From contig NZ_JACZEP010000010.1 in assembly GCF_014863355.1 (NCBI RefSeq), positions 62,001 to 126,000 on the forward strand: a DNA stretch of 64,000 nucleotides, in the 5' to 3' direction. The stretch's first letter is position 1. Every line of letters starts with the position of its first letter. This document shows positions 36,351 to 44,978 of the stretch, in pieces. The position numbers and the translations under genes are program-made. This DNA is from Aminobacter carboxidus (GTDB lineage: Bacteria; Pseudomonadota; Alphaproteobacteria; Rhizobiales; Rhizobiaceae). The notes under the pieces are model-generated. The model had not been told where the DNA came from. It searched no databases and was given only the letters and a program-made list of their open reading frames with translations.

Positions 36351-37121
36351 TCAGTCCCACCTTGTACTTCCTTCCTTTTTTTCAAGAATGTCTTCCGCGT
36401 AAGCACAGGATGTAAATTTCAGAACCATATTTTTTATGTCGCGCCAACGTCCCGCAAGACCGGCGTCATAGGACACGTCTACGTCCAAATTTCTGTGGTC
36501 AAAAGAATGCTCGCATTGGGGAGATATGCCAGGATCTGGCTTTCGACACTCAATTATGTCGGTAACCTTTCCATTAGATTCCGAAAAGAATAGATACTTA
36601 TTATCGTATGTAGAAATCTTCTTGTTCGTTATCTCAACAAGCCCGTCTATTGCGGTAGCTTGTGTAGTGATGGGGACCATCTCGAACGACCAAACTTGGC
36701 CTGTGACAATGCGCACCCTGATTGCAAGCAGCTTTTCCAGGCTATACCTGTCATGAAGCAAAAAGCGGACCGTTGGGGGAAGGTCACGTGGCTTGATTGG
36801 CTTGCCTGACAAAGTGTGCCTCATGGACAGTGGCAGCGGCCCACCATCCAAGCGCATCAAAAAGTTCTCACCATCTTGGTACAAGACCGCTTTCCCAGCA
36901 CCTTCGGATCTTGGGAAGGTGCGGTAGTCGCCGGGGTAAACAAGTCGAACGCTATAGGCGGGATCCGACGATGCTGGGGGCGAAGTCCTTGGACCCTCAT
37001 CCTCTATGATTACTTCTATCGGCGATCCTGCATCCTCGAAAATGGAGCAATCGGCACTGTCAGCAGCAAATCCCAAGTTCGGGACAACGAGGCTGATTAC
37101 CGCGAATAGGCCGAACCGCAT
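36351..37121 (-). CDS. Hypothetical secreted protein of low-GC type
   Basis: From the ATG at 37121 the frame encodes 256 residues with a signal peptide (MRFGLFAVISLVVPNLGFAA). The mature part has several Cys (CSIFEDAG, IECRKPDPGISPQCEHSF, FTSCAYAED), suggesting disulfides in the periplasm. No family is recognised. Codon and base use are more AT-rich than in the flanking core genes, fitting a transferred gene. A longer frame to 37214 is possible. Confidence 0.55.
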   Translation of the reverse strand: MRFGLFAVISLVVPNLGFAADSADCSIFEDAGSPIEVIIEDEGPRTSPPASSDPAYSVRLVYPGDYRTFPRSEGAGKAVLYQDGENFLMRLDGGPLPLSMRHTLSGKPIKPRDLPPTVRFLLHDRYSLEKLLAIRVRIVTGQVWSFEMVPITTQATAIDGLVEITNKKISTYDNKYLFFSESNGKVTDIIECRKPDPGISPQCEHSFDHRNLDVDVSYDAGLAGRWRDIKNMVLKFTSCAYAEDILEKKEGSTRWD

Positions 37122-37632
37122 TGCCTTGATCACGCCGATTCTTGACGAGTACTGTCGCGTCGATCGCGACCTGATCTGCTGGTCAGACAAAATAGAAATT
37201 CCAGTTTCTTCCATATAATCCAGATATTCTGAAATTTATTCAGAAACGTCCATGGCCGATTCGGAAATCGCGTATAGCTCAGGCCCGCTGACCCACTCTC
37301 ATCGCAGCGTTGACAGCCCCGCCAGGCAGGCTCACCATGAGCTTGGGCAAGAGCCTTTCGGCCATGGGCAGCTGGCCACTTCCACGTCGATTGCAGGCTT
37401 CTTCCGGCACTGTAAACGGAGGCTCGAAAACGCCGTTTGGTGAGAACCGGGATGCCCACCCTTTTGGGGTAATGCCGCCTTGTCGGGCAGCGGTTTCGGA
37501 TATATGCGAAAGGCCGCATGGGACGGATCGAGCAGCGGGCTACCATGCCGTCCCACCCTAGCTTACACCATCGTTAAAATTGCTCGACCCGTATTTGCCG
37601 ATATGTCAGCAAGGCCGCGCTACGGTGCGCCC
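37122..37632. other. 511-base stretch without a recognisable gene
   Basis: It lies between a divergent hypothetical gene and a small plus-strand gene. Short overlapping frames occur on both strands; none has a motif or good start. It presumably contains the promoters of the two flanking genes. Confidence 0.45.
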
Positions 37633-37929
37633 ATGAGACGCTCACGACATCAGATCAGCGTACCGTTCACTTTGGCGCTCCTGGGCTCGGCCGGCGTCGG
37701 ATACTTCATTGACGAAATCTCCATTCCGAGCTTCGCGACGGCGCCAACTAGGTTATCCCGCAACTGCGATATCAATGGAAACGTAAGCATAGACACTGGT
37801 GAGCGTATATTTCACGTGCCCGGCCAAGAATATTACGACGAGACAATCATCCGGCCTGAGTTCGGTGAGAGATGGTTCTGCTCGGAAAGCGAAGCCCGCT
37901 CGGCAGGTTGGCGAAAGTCCAAGTCCTGA
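37633..37929 (+). CDS. Sunset-domain-like small exported protein
   Basis: The 98-residue protein has a short basic N-terminus and hydrophobic segment (FTLALLGSAGVGYFI), followed by a compact Cys-containing domain: CDINGNVSIDTGERIFHVPG and GERWFCSESEARSAGWR. The GERI.H.PG..YY and GERWFCSE.EA...GW pattern is that of sunset-domain or thermonuclease-associated small proteins common in rhizobia. Function is unknown. In-frame ATG at 37603 is an alternative start. Confidence 0.65.
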   Translation: MRRSRHQISVPFTLALLGSAGVGYFIDEISIPSFATAPTRLSRNCDINGNVSIDTGERIFHVPGQEYYDETIIRPEFGERWFCSESEARSAGWRKSKS

Positions 37930-37987
37930 ACAAATCACCCCGCCCGCTTAACGGATGCCCTTCGAACTAGAAGTCTAGGGAGATGCC

Positions 37988-38055
37988 GGGGCTTGGCATC
38001 GGCTGGCCGCCAGTGATTGGCGTACGTCACCGAAAATATCTGTTCTGGGGCCGAA
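37988..38055 (+). repeat. Duplicated 68-base block, left copy
   Basis: This block is about 90% identical to 44641-44709 in the same orientation; weaker similarity extends about 60 bases upstream (37930-37987 with 44588-44640). Both copies contain GCCAGTGATTGGCG and ATATCTGTTCTGGGGCCGAA. They mark duplicated DNA inside the accessory region. Confidence 0.75.
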
Positions 38056-38107
38056 ACCGGACTGTCGGCTCCTGCGCTAGCAACGCGGATAGAAGACGTT
38101 CGGCTAC

Positions 38108-38215
38108 CTAGCGTACAGCCGCGCCTGCATCGTCTTATACGCGTCCTTGATGAAGTTGAGATCGCCAAGCATGGCCTTGCCTTCGCCGATGCTGCCGTAG
38201 CGCGCCGTGAGGTAC
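38108..38215 (-). pseudogene. C-terminal fragment of an unidentified gene
   Basis: The minus strand reads YLTARYGSIGEGKAMLG, then DLNFIKDAYKTMQARLYAR and a stop at 38108-38110. It looks like genuine coding sequence cut off at about 38215, where a LysR fragment begins on the opposite strand. The parent family is not recognised. Confidence 0.45.
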
Positions 38216-38216
38216 C

Positions 38217-38636
38217 GTCCGCATTGGGCCGGATTGGCGAATGGTGGCCGTCGCCGCGCCAGGCTATGTCGCCGCGCACGGCGCGCCGCAGCACCCGCAG
38301 GAGCTGATTGGACACAACTGCATCAACATGCGCCACGAGACGCGTGGCGGGCTCTATGCGTGGGAGTTCGAGAAGGACGGCCAGGAACTGCGTGTGCGCG
38401 TGAATGGCCAGCTGACCTTCAACAAATCGGAGCCAATGATGGATGCGGTGTTGAACGGGCTGGGCATCGCCTTCGTGCCGAACAGCCTGGCCGATCAGCT
38501 GGTAGCATCGGGCGAACTAGTGCTTCTGCTCGATGACTGGTCGCCCTTCTTCGACGGCTATTTCCTCTATTACCCAAGCCGTCACCAGAACCTGCCGGCA
38601 TTCCGGATTGTCGTTGATGCTCTGAGGCAGAAGTAG
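38217..38636 (+). pseudogene. LysR regulator C-terminal fragment
   Basis: About 139 residues of a LysR effector domain remain: VRIGPDWRMVAVAAPGYVAA, then the RGGLYAWEFEKDGQELRVRV region and GLGIAFVPNSLADQLVASGE. The DNA-binding half and most of the first effector lobe are missing, and the left end abuts an unrelated fragment. It is a truncated pseudogene in the rearranged part of the accessory region. Confidence 0.8.
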
Positions 38637-38929
38637 CGGATTCCTGACTTTGGCGGGTCGGATTTTCCGCCAAGACCGCGATTGGATCGCGTTGCTGTCG
38701 AACTGCCGTAGGATTCAAGCGACCGCTCATTCGAGAGCCAGTCTAAGAGCGGACCGTCTCAGTCAAATTTCCGGCTGCATCGGGGCCGGTTCCTGACCGT
38801 CCGGTTACGGGATGAGCTGGCCAACAAGCGGTCATTCTGGAACCGCCTTTTCATGCGCTCGTCGTTCAGATGAGAAGCCGTGGTTCTTACGCTTATGCGG
38901 AAGACCGGCTGTTGATGCGAACTGGCCTG
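38637..38929. other. Gap with no recognised gene
   Basis: This 293-base gap lies between the LysR fragment and the end of the GntR gene. No coding or structured element is visible apart from short, non-convincing frames. Confidence 0.4.
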
Positions 38930-39754
38930 TCAAAGCAGCGAGTAGAACCTGCTGTAAACATCGTAAGTCGAGGCGATGTGCGCTCTGGCGTGCTTTTCAG
39001 CCAGCAACGGGGCGCGGCTTTGAATGGCAGCGGTGATATAATCATGTTCTGTCTGAAACAGCGTCGACTCCGAAACCGAAATCAGGTGAGCGAACTTGTA
39101 AGAGAAATAATACTGCGTATGCTTTCGTATCATCGAGACCAGCCGGGCGTTGTACGACGCCTTGAATATCCGATTGTGGAAGTCGCGATTGGACGTCAGG
39201 CGGGCGAGGACGTCTCCGTGTTGGATTTCCGATCTTAGCGAGTTTGCATCGACAATGGCCCGGATGTCTTCATCGGTGGCTCGGATGGCAGCCTGCGCGG
39301 TTGCAAAGCTTTCAAGTGCCATCCGAACCTCATAACTTTCCCTCAATTGATCCCTGTCGAGACGCCTTACTTCCCAACCGCGCTTGCGACGGGACAACAG
39401 ACCGTCCGATACAAGCCTTTGAAGCGCTTCGCGCACCGGTGTCCGACTGACGCCCATGACGTCTGCGATGTCATTCTCGATCAACGGCATGCCAGTTCCG
39501 AGCGATCCAATCGAAATGCCAAGATGCAGGCAACGATAGGCAGCATCAGCGAATGCCTGGCTGGATCGACCTTCGACGGCAACCTTGGCAATAGCCGGAA
39601 TAGTCTCCCAAAAGTCAGCTCCCGAAATCAAAGCCCGTTCAAGAGTGTCGATCCAGGCTGGTCGTGTGCAAGGCGTGTTGTGGGGGGCGAGAGATCTATC
39701 GTCCCCTTGGATCACCCAGTCTTTGTCGACTTCCGTCATCCCAGGCGCGTCCAT
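38930..39754 (-). CDS. GntR family (FCD) transcriptional regulator
   Basis: The protein has about 274 residues from the ATG at 39754 (39739 is an alternative). The winged helix has ENDIADVMGVSRTPVREALQ and RLVSDGLLSRRKRGWEVRRL. A C-terminal FCD ligand-binding helical domain follows, with the conserved RMALESFATAQAAIRATD, NRDFHNRIFKASYNARL and HDYITAAIQSR. It is divergent from the fumarylacetoacetase gene, with a perfect GntR-like palindrome between, so it most likely represses that operon and itself. Confidence 0.88.
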   Translation of the reverse strand: MDAPGMTEVDKDWVIQGDDRSLAPHNTPCTRPAWIDTLERALISGADFWETIPAIAKVAVEGRSSQAFADAAYRCLHLGISIGSLGTGMPLIENDIADVMGVSRTPVREALQRLVSDGLLSRRKRGWEVRRLDRDQLRESYEVRMALESFATAQAAIRATDEDIRAIVDANSLRSEIQHGDVLARLTSNRDFHNRIFKASYNARLVSMIRKHTQYYFSYKFAHLISVSESTLFQTEHDYITAAIQSRAPLLAEKHARAHIASTYDVYSRFYSLL

Positions 39755-39841
39755 CAATAATATCTTCTTTCGTCGGAGTTCGCTTCGACAAACCATCGCA
39801 CACAATTTGGCCGCGTTGAACTCCTTGACGGATGTAAATTC

Positions 39842-39859
39842 GCATGCAAGTTTGCATGC
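39842..39859. promoter_or_regulatory. GntR operator-like palindrome before the fah operon
   Basis: GCATGCAA-GT-TTGCATGC is a perfect 8-2-8 inverted repeat, 39 bases before the fumarylacetoacetase ATG and 87 bases before the divergent GntR start. A half site CATGCAAAT covers the start codon itself. It is a strong candidate for the GntR regulator's binding site. Confidence 0.6.
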
Positions 39860-39898
39860 AATACGAACGCTAACAATCGCATACCCATTGGGACTTTC

Positions 39899-41206
39899 AT
39901 GCAAATAGCCAACAGCACCCACGATCCTCTTCTCCGAAGCTGGGTGGCATCGGCCGATCACCATGCGGATTTTCCGATTCAAAATCTGCCATTCGGCGTC
40001 GTTTGTTCGATTGGTGAATCAGACCCTGACCCACGGATTGCGGTGGCGATCGGAAACTTCGCACTGGATTTGCGGTCTTGTTACCGAGCTGGCCTGCTTC
40101 GTTCCCTGGACGGGTCCAAAGAGAGCGTGTTTGAGGCACGGGTCTTGAACCCATTGATGAACGAGGGGCCGAAGTTCTGGTCTACATTGAGAAACTGGCT
40201 GAGCTTGGCGCTCCGCGAAGGTTCAGCTCTCCAAGCAGAGCTTGAACCCCACTTGATTTCGCGATCAGCCGTCAATCTGAGCGTTCCGGTGGATATTCCC
40301 GATTACACGGATTTCTACTGCTCGATCGAACACGCGACCAACGTCGGCAAGATTTTTCGCCCGGACGAGCCGTTACTCCCGAATTTCAAGAACCTGCCAA
40401 TAGCATATCATGGTCGCTCCTCATCGATCGTTATCAGCGGCACTCCGGTTACAAGGCCAAAGGGCCAGCGGCTTGAGGCTGGGACTATCGTATTCGGCCC
40501 CACCTCGATGCTGGATTACGAGGTCGAACTTGGTGCGTTCTTGGGCGGTCCCACCGCTTTGGGAGACACGATCTGCCTGGAGGAAGCCCATAGCCATCTT
40601 TTCGGCATCTGCCTACTCAATGACTGGAGTGCTCGCGATATCCAGGCTTGGGAATATCGGCCGCTGGGGCCTTTCTTGTCGAAGAGTTTTGCCACCTCGA
40701 TCTCTGGTTGGGTTGTCACGTTGGAGGCCTTGGCTCCCTTCCGCGTGCCTGCCGCTCATCGCGCCGCCGACGACCCGAAACTGTTGCCCTATCTCGATGG
40801 AGCGGCTCTGTCGTCAGCAGGCCTCAACATCGAGGTGGAAGCGTTTATCCAAACAGTTGCCATGCGGTCCGCAAGTGTCGAGGCCCAGCCCGTTTCAAGC
40901 GTCAACGCGCGGGGGCTGTATTGGACATTTGCGCAGATGATTACGCATCACAGCTCGAATGGCTGTCCTATGCAGACGGGTGATCTTCTGGGCAGCGGCA
41001 CGATTTCGGGATCAGAGCCCGGTACCCAGGGAAGCTTGCTGGAAATCACTGGGCGGGGTGCGCAAGAGCTGCAATTGAGCGGTGAGCGGCGAAGATTCCT
41101 GCAGGACGGCGACACAGTGATCTTGCGAGGGAGGTGCCACGCCCCCGGCGCACGCTCCATCGGATTTGGGGAAAGCGTTGGCGTCATCATGCCCGCTCGC
41201 ATCTGA
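39899..41206 (+). CDS. fahA: Fumarylacetoacetase
   Basis: The 435-residue protein has an N-terminal FAA domain and a C-terminal catalytic domain with the metal ligands in DYTDFYCSIEHATNVG (residues about 138-153), DYEVELGAF near 206 and LLNDWSARDIQAWEYRPLGP near 240. The enzyme splits 4-fumarylacetoacetate into fumarate and acetoacetate at the end of tyrosine/homogentisate breakdown. No hmgA or maiA lies beside it, and instead an ABC importer follows, so the true substrate may be another acylpyruvate-type compound. Confidence 0.9.
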   Translation: MQIANSTHDPLLRSWVASADHHADFPIQNLPFGVVCSIGESDPDPRIAVAIGNFALDLRSCYRAGLLRSLDGSKESVFEARVLNPLMNEGPKFWSTLRNWLSLALREGSALQAELEPHLISRSAVNLSVPVDIPDYTDFYCSIEHATNVGKIFRPDEPLLPNFKNLPIAYHGRSSSIVISGTPVTRPKGQRLEAGTIVFGPTSMLDYEVELGAFLGGPTALGDTICLEEAHSHLFGICLLNDWSARDIQAWEYRPLGPFLSKSFATSISGWVVTLEALAPFRVPAAHRAADDPKLLPYLDGAALSSAGLNIEVEAFIQTVAMRSASVEAQPVSSVNARGLYWTFAQMITHHSSNGCPMQTGDLLGSGTISGSEPGTQGSLLEITGRGAQELQLSGERRRFLQDGDTVILRGRCHAPGARSIGFGESVGVIMPARI

Positions 41207-41268
41207 TCGCATCGTCCGGTGCTAGGCACCTCGAACATCTTTTTTCGTTCACACCAAGGGAGGAAGAC

Positions 41269-42306
41269 ATGGAATTCAGCATTCGGAATATTAAGCTGCT
41301 GGGCAGTCGTTTGACGCGCCGAACTTTGTTCGGTGCAGCTATCGGGGCGACAGTCCTTGCGGTGGGGCTGACCGGTGCTCAGGCTCAGACCAAGGATGTA
41401 ACGGTTGTCTTGCCGGGATCCTCGGCGCTTGCCTGGTACCCGATGATTGTTGCCAAACAGCAGGGCTTCTTTGCCGAGGAAGGCTTGAATGTCTCAATCC
41501 AAAGCCTCGACGGTTCGGGTGCCGTCATTCAGGCGATGGAAGCAGGACGTGCCGAATTCGGCGCACCTGGGCCTGGGCCAGCCCTCAACGCACACGCTCG
41601 TGGCGCAGATATCAAGTATTTTTACAATCTGTTCTCCCGCGGTCTCTTCGTGCTGGCAGGGGAGCGCGGCGACAATCTCGGGGGTGCCGGCGACCTGAAG
41701 GGGAAACAGATCGGCGTCTCCACGTCAGACGGTGCGGAGGTCTCCTTTACGCGTTCGGCGTTGGCCTCGGTTGGCGTGAAGCCCGAAGACTACAAATTTG
41801 TCACGATCGGGCAGGAGGGCATGGCAGTTACGGCGTTCCAGCGCGACACAATCCACGCCTTTGCTGCTTCATTCACCGGAATTGCGGTGCTGAAGGACCG
41901 CGGCGTCGACATTGTGGACCTCACACCTCCGGGCCTGAAGCTTTTTGGCAATGGTCTGGCTGTTCGCGGAAGCATCTATCGCGACAATCCTGAGATGGTC
42001 GCCGCCTTCACCCGGGCAATCCACAAGGCGTCCCTTTGGGGGCAGAAAAACTCTGAAGGCGTTCTCGATGATGGCGAGACGTACAATCCGCAGGAAATCG
42101 AACGTCGGGAATATGCCAGGGCACTTCTCGCCAGCGTGATCGAGCAGTACAAGCCTTTTGAGGGGAACGCGTTGGGCTTCCTGCCGGAAGACGGTTGGCA
42201 AGCTTGGCACGAGAGCCTTCTTGCGACCAAAGAACTCGACAAGCCGATTGCGGATTTGTCCGCAATCTACACAAACGAATTTGTCGAGAAGCTGGAAAGC
42301 GAGTGA
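41269..42306 (+). CDS. NitT/TauT-type ABC transporter substrate-binding protein
   Basis: The 345-residue protein has a Tat-like leader (LTRRTLFGAAIGATVLAVGL, cleavage near AQAQ) and an SBP_bac/NMT1-like fold: ALAWYPMIVAKQQGFFAEEG, GSGAVIQAMEAGRAEFG and AVTAFQRDTIHAFAAS. It binds small organic ions such as sulfonates, nitriles or pyrimidine precursors in related systems. A strong AGGGAGG site precedes the ATG. Its stop overlaps the ATPase start (TGATG). Confidence 0.9.
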   Translation: MEFSIRNIKLLGSRLTRRTLFGAAIGATVLAVGLTGAQAQTKDVTVVLPGSSALAWYPMIVAKQQGFFAEEGLNVSIQSLDGSGAVIQAMEAGRAEFGAPGPGPALNAHARGADIKYFYNLFSRGLFVLAGERGDNLGGAGDLKGKQIGVSTSDGAEVSFTRSALASVGVKPEDYKFVTIGQEGMAVTAFQRDTIHAFAASFTGIAVLKDRGVDIVDLTPPGLKLFGNGLAVRGSIYRDNPEMVAAFTRAIHKASLWGQKNSEGVLDDGETYNPQEIERREYARALLASVIEQYKPFEGNALGFLPEDGWQAWHESLLATKELDKPIADLSAIYTNEFVEKLESE

Positions 42307-43127
42307 TGAACCAGCAGCCAAATGTGGCTGGTAACACCCCAGCCAAGCCCTTTCTTTCCCTCACTCGCATCAACAAGCATTACCGAGGCGCACGTGAACC
42401 GGTTCACGCCGCAAAGGATGTTTCCTTCGAGTTAGAGAGGGGCCAAACGGCCTCTCTCGTCGGAGCCAGCGGCTGTGGCAAATCCACGGTTCTCAAGATG
42501 ATCGCTGGTTTGCTTCGGCCTTCCAGCGGTGAGATTCATCTGGACGGCAGGAGGTTGACTGGACCCGACAAGGGCGTCGGCATCATGTTCCAGCAGCCTA
42601 CCCTGTTGCCATGGCGGACGGTGACCGACAACGTCTTGTTGCCGATTGAGATCAGACAGGGCAAAGCGGCTGCAAAACTTGCCGCTGAACGAGCCAAGTC
42701 GCTCATTCACATGGCTGGTTTGACCGGATTTGAAGAAGCGCTGCCTGGCGAACTGTCGGGCGGCATGGCGCAACGTGCTGCCGTTTGCCGGATGCTCGTC
42801 AACGAGCCCGACCTTCTGCTCCTGGATGAGCCCTTTGGCGCGCTCGATGAATTCACGCGCGAACAAATGAATGTCGAATTCCAACGCATCTGCTCGGCGC
42901 GGAAAGCAACGGCAATTGTCGTAACGCACTCCATTCAAGAGGCCGTCTTCTTATCTGACGTCGTGTTTGTGATGTCGCCTCGGCCTGGCCGCATTTCCAA
43001 GCGGATCGACATTGACCTCCCTCGACCGAGAACTCCTGACATGGTCACCAGTTCTGCCTTCAACGAATACGTGCGCGAAATTCACCACTGCCTCTTCGTG
43101 CGGAACAGCGAGGCCAATCATGGCTGA
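42306..43127 (+). CDS. NitT/TauT-type ABC transporter ATP-binding protein
   Basis: The 273-residue ATPase has Walker A GASGCGKST near residue 52, a Q-loop in FQQPTLLPWR, signature LSGGMAQR near 148 and Walker B LLLLDEPFGALD. It energises the adjacent importer. Its start overlaps the binding-protein stop, and the permease start lies inside its last codons, so the three genes are coupled. Confidence 0.93.
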   Translation: MNQQPNVAGNTPAKPFLSLTRINKHYRGAREPVHAAKDVSFELERGQTASLVGASGCGKSTVLKMIAGLLRPSSGEIHLDGRRLTGPDKGVGIMFQQPTLLPWRTVTDNVLLPIEIRQGKAAAKLAAERAKSLIHMAGLTGFEEALPGELSGGMAQRAAVCRMLVNEPDLLLLDEPFGALDEFTREQMNVEFQRICSARKATAIVVTHSIQEAVFLSDVVFVMSPRPGRISKRIDIDLPRPRTPDMVTSSAFNEYVREIHHCLFVRNSEANHG

Positions 43128-43974
43128 AACCTCAGTAATCCCATCAAGCGAACAGGCCGGAATGTTGATCGAAGAGGATGACGCTCATCGATCCTTCGTG
43201 GAAAGGACGCCTCAATGGGTCCTGGTGCTTGCCTTCGGTGTAATTCTGGTCACTTTCTGGCAGGCAGCGGTCGATTTGTCGGGTGTATCTCCACTCGTGC
43301 TCCCCGGACCATATGAGGTTTTGCAGGATCTCATCTTCACAGTGACGAACCTCTTCAGCGGAGGCTATGTTCTTGATGCCACTATTGTCACCGTCGTTGA
43401 AGTTATCTTCGGTTTCTCCCTGGCATGCGTCATTGGCCTAACCCTGGGAGCCATCATCGGTGCGACCGAGATCGGGCGAAAAGCAATCATGCCTTACGTG
43501 GTCGCCGTCAACACGATGCCAAAGGTCGCCTTTGCGCCACTGTTTGTCGCCTGGTTTGGGTTCGGCGTTGAATCAAAAATCATGATGGCTGCGTTCATTT
43601 CCTTCTTCCCAGTCACCATAAACACTGCTGCGGGCCTTGGAGCGACGAGTGGCGACCTTCTCATGTTGTTCCGATCGCTCGAGGCCAAGCGATGGCAGAC
43701 CCTTTTGAAGCTGCAGCTTCCCTTCGCACTTCCCTACATCTTTGCAGGCTTAAAGCTGGCGGCGGTGTGGAGTGTCATCGGCGTTGTAGTGGGTGAATAC
43801 ATGGGCGGTGGCGAGGGCATCGGGGAGTTGGTGCGCATCGCCGCAAGCCAGCTACGCGTGGGCCGCGTCTTTGCCCAAATCCTGCTTCTTAGCATGATCG
43901 GCTTGTCACTGTTCAGCCTAGTGTCGTTGGTCGAAGCCTATTTCACCAAATGGAAACAACGCGATAACCATTGA
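43120..43974 (+). CDS. NitT/TauT-type ABC transporter permease
   Basis: The 284-residue membrane protein of the binding-protein-dependent transport family has about six hydrophobic segments and the EAA loop, where RSLEAKRWQTLLKLQLPFALPYIFAG occupies residues about 184-209. It forms the channel for the fah-linked importer. It overlaps the ATPase gene by eight bases. Confidence 0.93.
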   Translation: MAETSVIPSSEQAGMLIEEDDAHRSFVERTPQWVLVLAFGVILVTFWQAAVDLSGVSPLVLPGPYEVLQDLIFTVTNLFSGGYVLDATIVTVVEVIFGFSLACVIGLTLGAIIGATEIGRKAIMPYVVAVNTMPKVAFAPLFVAWFGFGVESKIMMAAFISFFPVTINTAAGLGATSGDLLMLFRSLEAKRWQTLLKLQLPFALPYIFAGLKLAAVWSVIGVVVGEYMGGGEGIGELVRIAASQLRVGRVFAQILLLSMIGLSLFSLVSLVEAYFTKWKQRDNH

Positions 43975-44294
43975 GTTGAATCAGGAATCGAATTTCGAAC
44001 CCTCTTTAGCTGCGGCATTTCGGGCGCTTACAGACAAGCGTTCGAAATGCCTGCCGCCTCTAGAGATGTATCTTGCCCTGGATGTTTCCCAGGTAGCCGA
44101 GGGCCTGGCTGTCCTCTCCAATTGGGGTCTTCGCGGTCAAGCTGCTCCTCATAGGCGTGAAGCCTGCAGACTTAGCCCGCGCGATGCAGCACCTCAACGG
44201 CAGCCTGGCCCGCTGGGTGTCGGAGGGAGGACGGCGACTTGTAGCCACGTAGCCTTGCCCTCACGGGCCTTTGCCTCGTCCGTCCGCCTCGATC
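43975..44294. other. 320-base stretch between the ABC importer and the tRNA remnant
   Basis: Short frames occur on both strands without recognised families or good starts. It appears to be decayed DNA at the right border of the accessory region. Confidence 0.4.
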
Positions 44295-44339
44295 TGGTTG
44301 CAGGGGCAAGATTTGAGCCTGCGTCCTCAAGCTTATGAG
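44295..44339 (-). tRNA. Decayed 3' half of a tRNA-fMet gene (likely integration-site remnant)
   Basis: The minus strand reads anticodon loop CTCATAA, stem 3' side GCTTG, variable loop AGGAC, T arm GCAGG-CTCAAAT-CTTGC, acceptor 3' strand CCCTGCA and ACCA. All spacings are canonical for initiator tRNA-Met, but the 5' half is missing and several bases differ from a good tRNA (T-loop starts C, a G-T pair in the stem). Such a 3' half is what site-specific integration at a tRNA leaves behind. Confidence 0.7.
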
Positions 44340-44352
44340 TCAAACGAGCGTT

Positions 44353-44550
44353 TCAGAAGGCCGCGTACAATATGATATTGCCGATGCCGATCTCTTGCCA
44401 GCGCCGTGATGGCGACCAGATGGTGCAAGCAAAGCACACGACCAGAAACCAACCTATAGGTCCCAAAAGCCAGCCGATGGTTATAACCACGGTGGCTACG
44501 GCAACTATCACGCCAATAATCCTGGAAATGAACTCGCGGCTTTCTATCAT
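44353..44550 (-). CDS. Hypothetical small membrane protein
   Basis: The 65-residue frame from ATG 44550 has two hydrophobic segments (ISRIIGVIVAVATVVITIGW and GPIGWFLVVCFACTIW). No family is recognised and no clear ribosome-binding site is seen. It lies beside the tRNA remnant in a rearranged area, so it may be a chance frame or a small accessory gene. Confidence 0.35.
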   Translation of the reverse strand: MIESREFISRIIGVIVAVATVVITIGWLLGPIGWFLVVCFACTIWSPSRRWQEIGIGNIILYAAF

Positions 44551-44640
44551 GGTGCCAAGCAAGACATAATAGCGACACTCGGCAACGTCATCACGCCCGC
44601 ATAACGGGTGCCCCTTGATCCAGACATTCAGTGAGGTTTT

Positions 44641-44709
44641 GGGGCTTAGCATCGGCAGCGCGCCAGTGATTGGCGGTACGTCACCGAAGATATCTGTTCT
44701 GGGGCCGAA
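44641..44709 (+). repeat. Duplicated 69-base block, right copy
   Basis: This block matches 37988-38055 in the same orientation with a few substitutions and one inserted base. The sequence that follows it (44711-44937) contains the 3'-flank of metA that was also copied at 35957-36000, and a minus-strand coding-like remnant (ELAVIDIAMAVENAHNIG, ending at 44812). Confidence 0.75.
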
Positions 44710-44937
44710 TTCAGTCTAGGGAACCGGAGCTGGAAAAGCTGACATTCGCGGGGACCTAGGCGTCGGGTACCAAGCGTCAGGCTTTCACCGCCAGCGCGTG
44801 CTCGATCGGATCAAGCGTCTTCCGTTTGCTTGCCGATGTTGTGCGCGTTCTCGACGGCCATAGCGATATCGATGACGGCAAGTTCGCGTCCATCGCCGGC
44901 TGCAGACGAAGGGTTTCCAGGACCAGCAGGGCATCAA

Positions 44938-44967
44938 AGGACCGCGCCCGGCGTCGAGCGCGGTCCT
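44938..44967 (-). terminator. metA terminator hairpin
   Basis: AGGACCGCGC (44938-44947) pairs perfectly with GCGCGGTCCT (44958-44967) just past the metA stop. On the minus strand it is followed by a short TTTG tail, so it is a likely terminator of moderate strength. Confidence 0.65.
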
Positions 44968-44978
44968 GTTCGGGGAGG

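Noticed and set aside
18150-44940. Integrase, transposase or CRISPR array in the accessory region
   Set aside because: No such gene or regular repeat-spacer array is seen; only integration scars remain.
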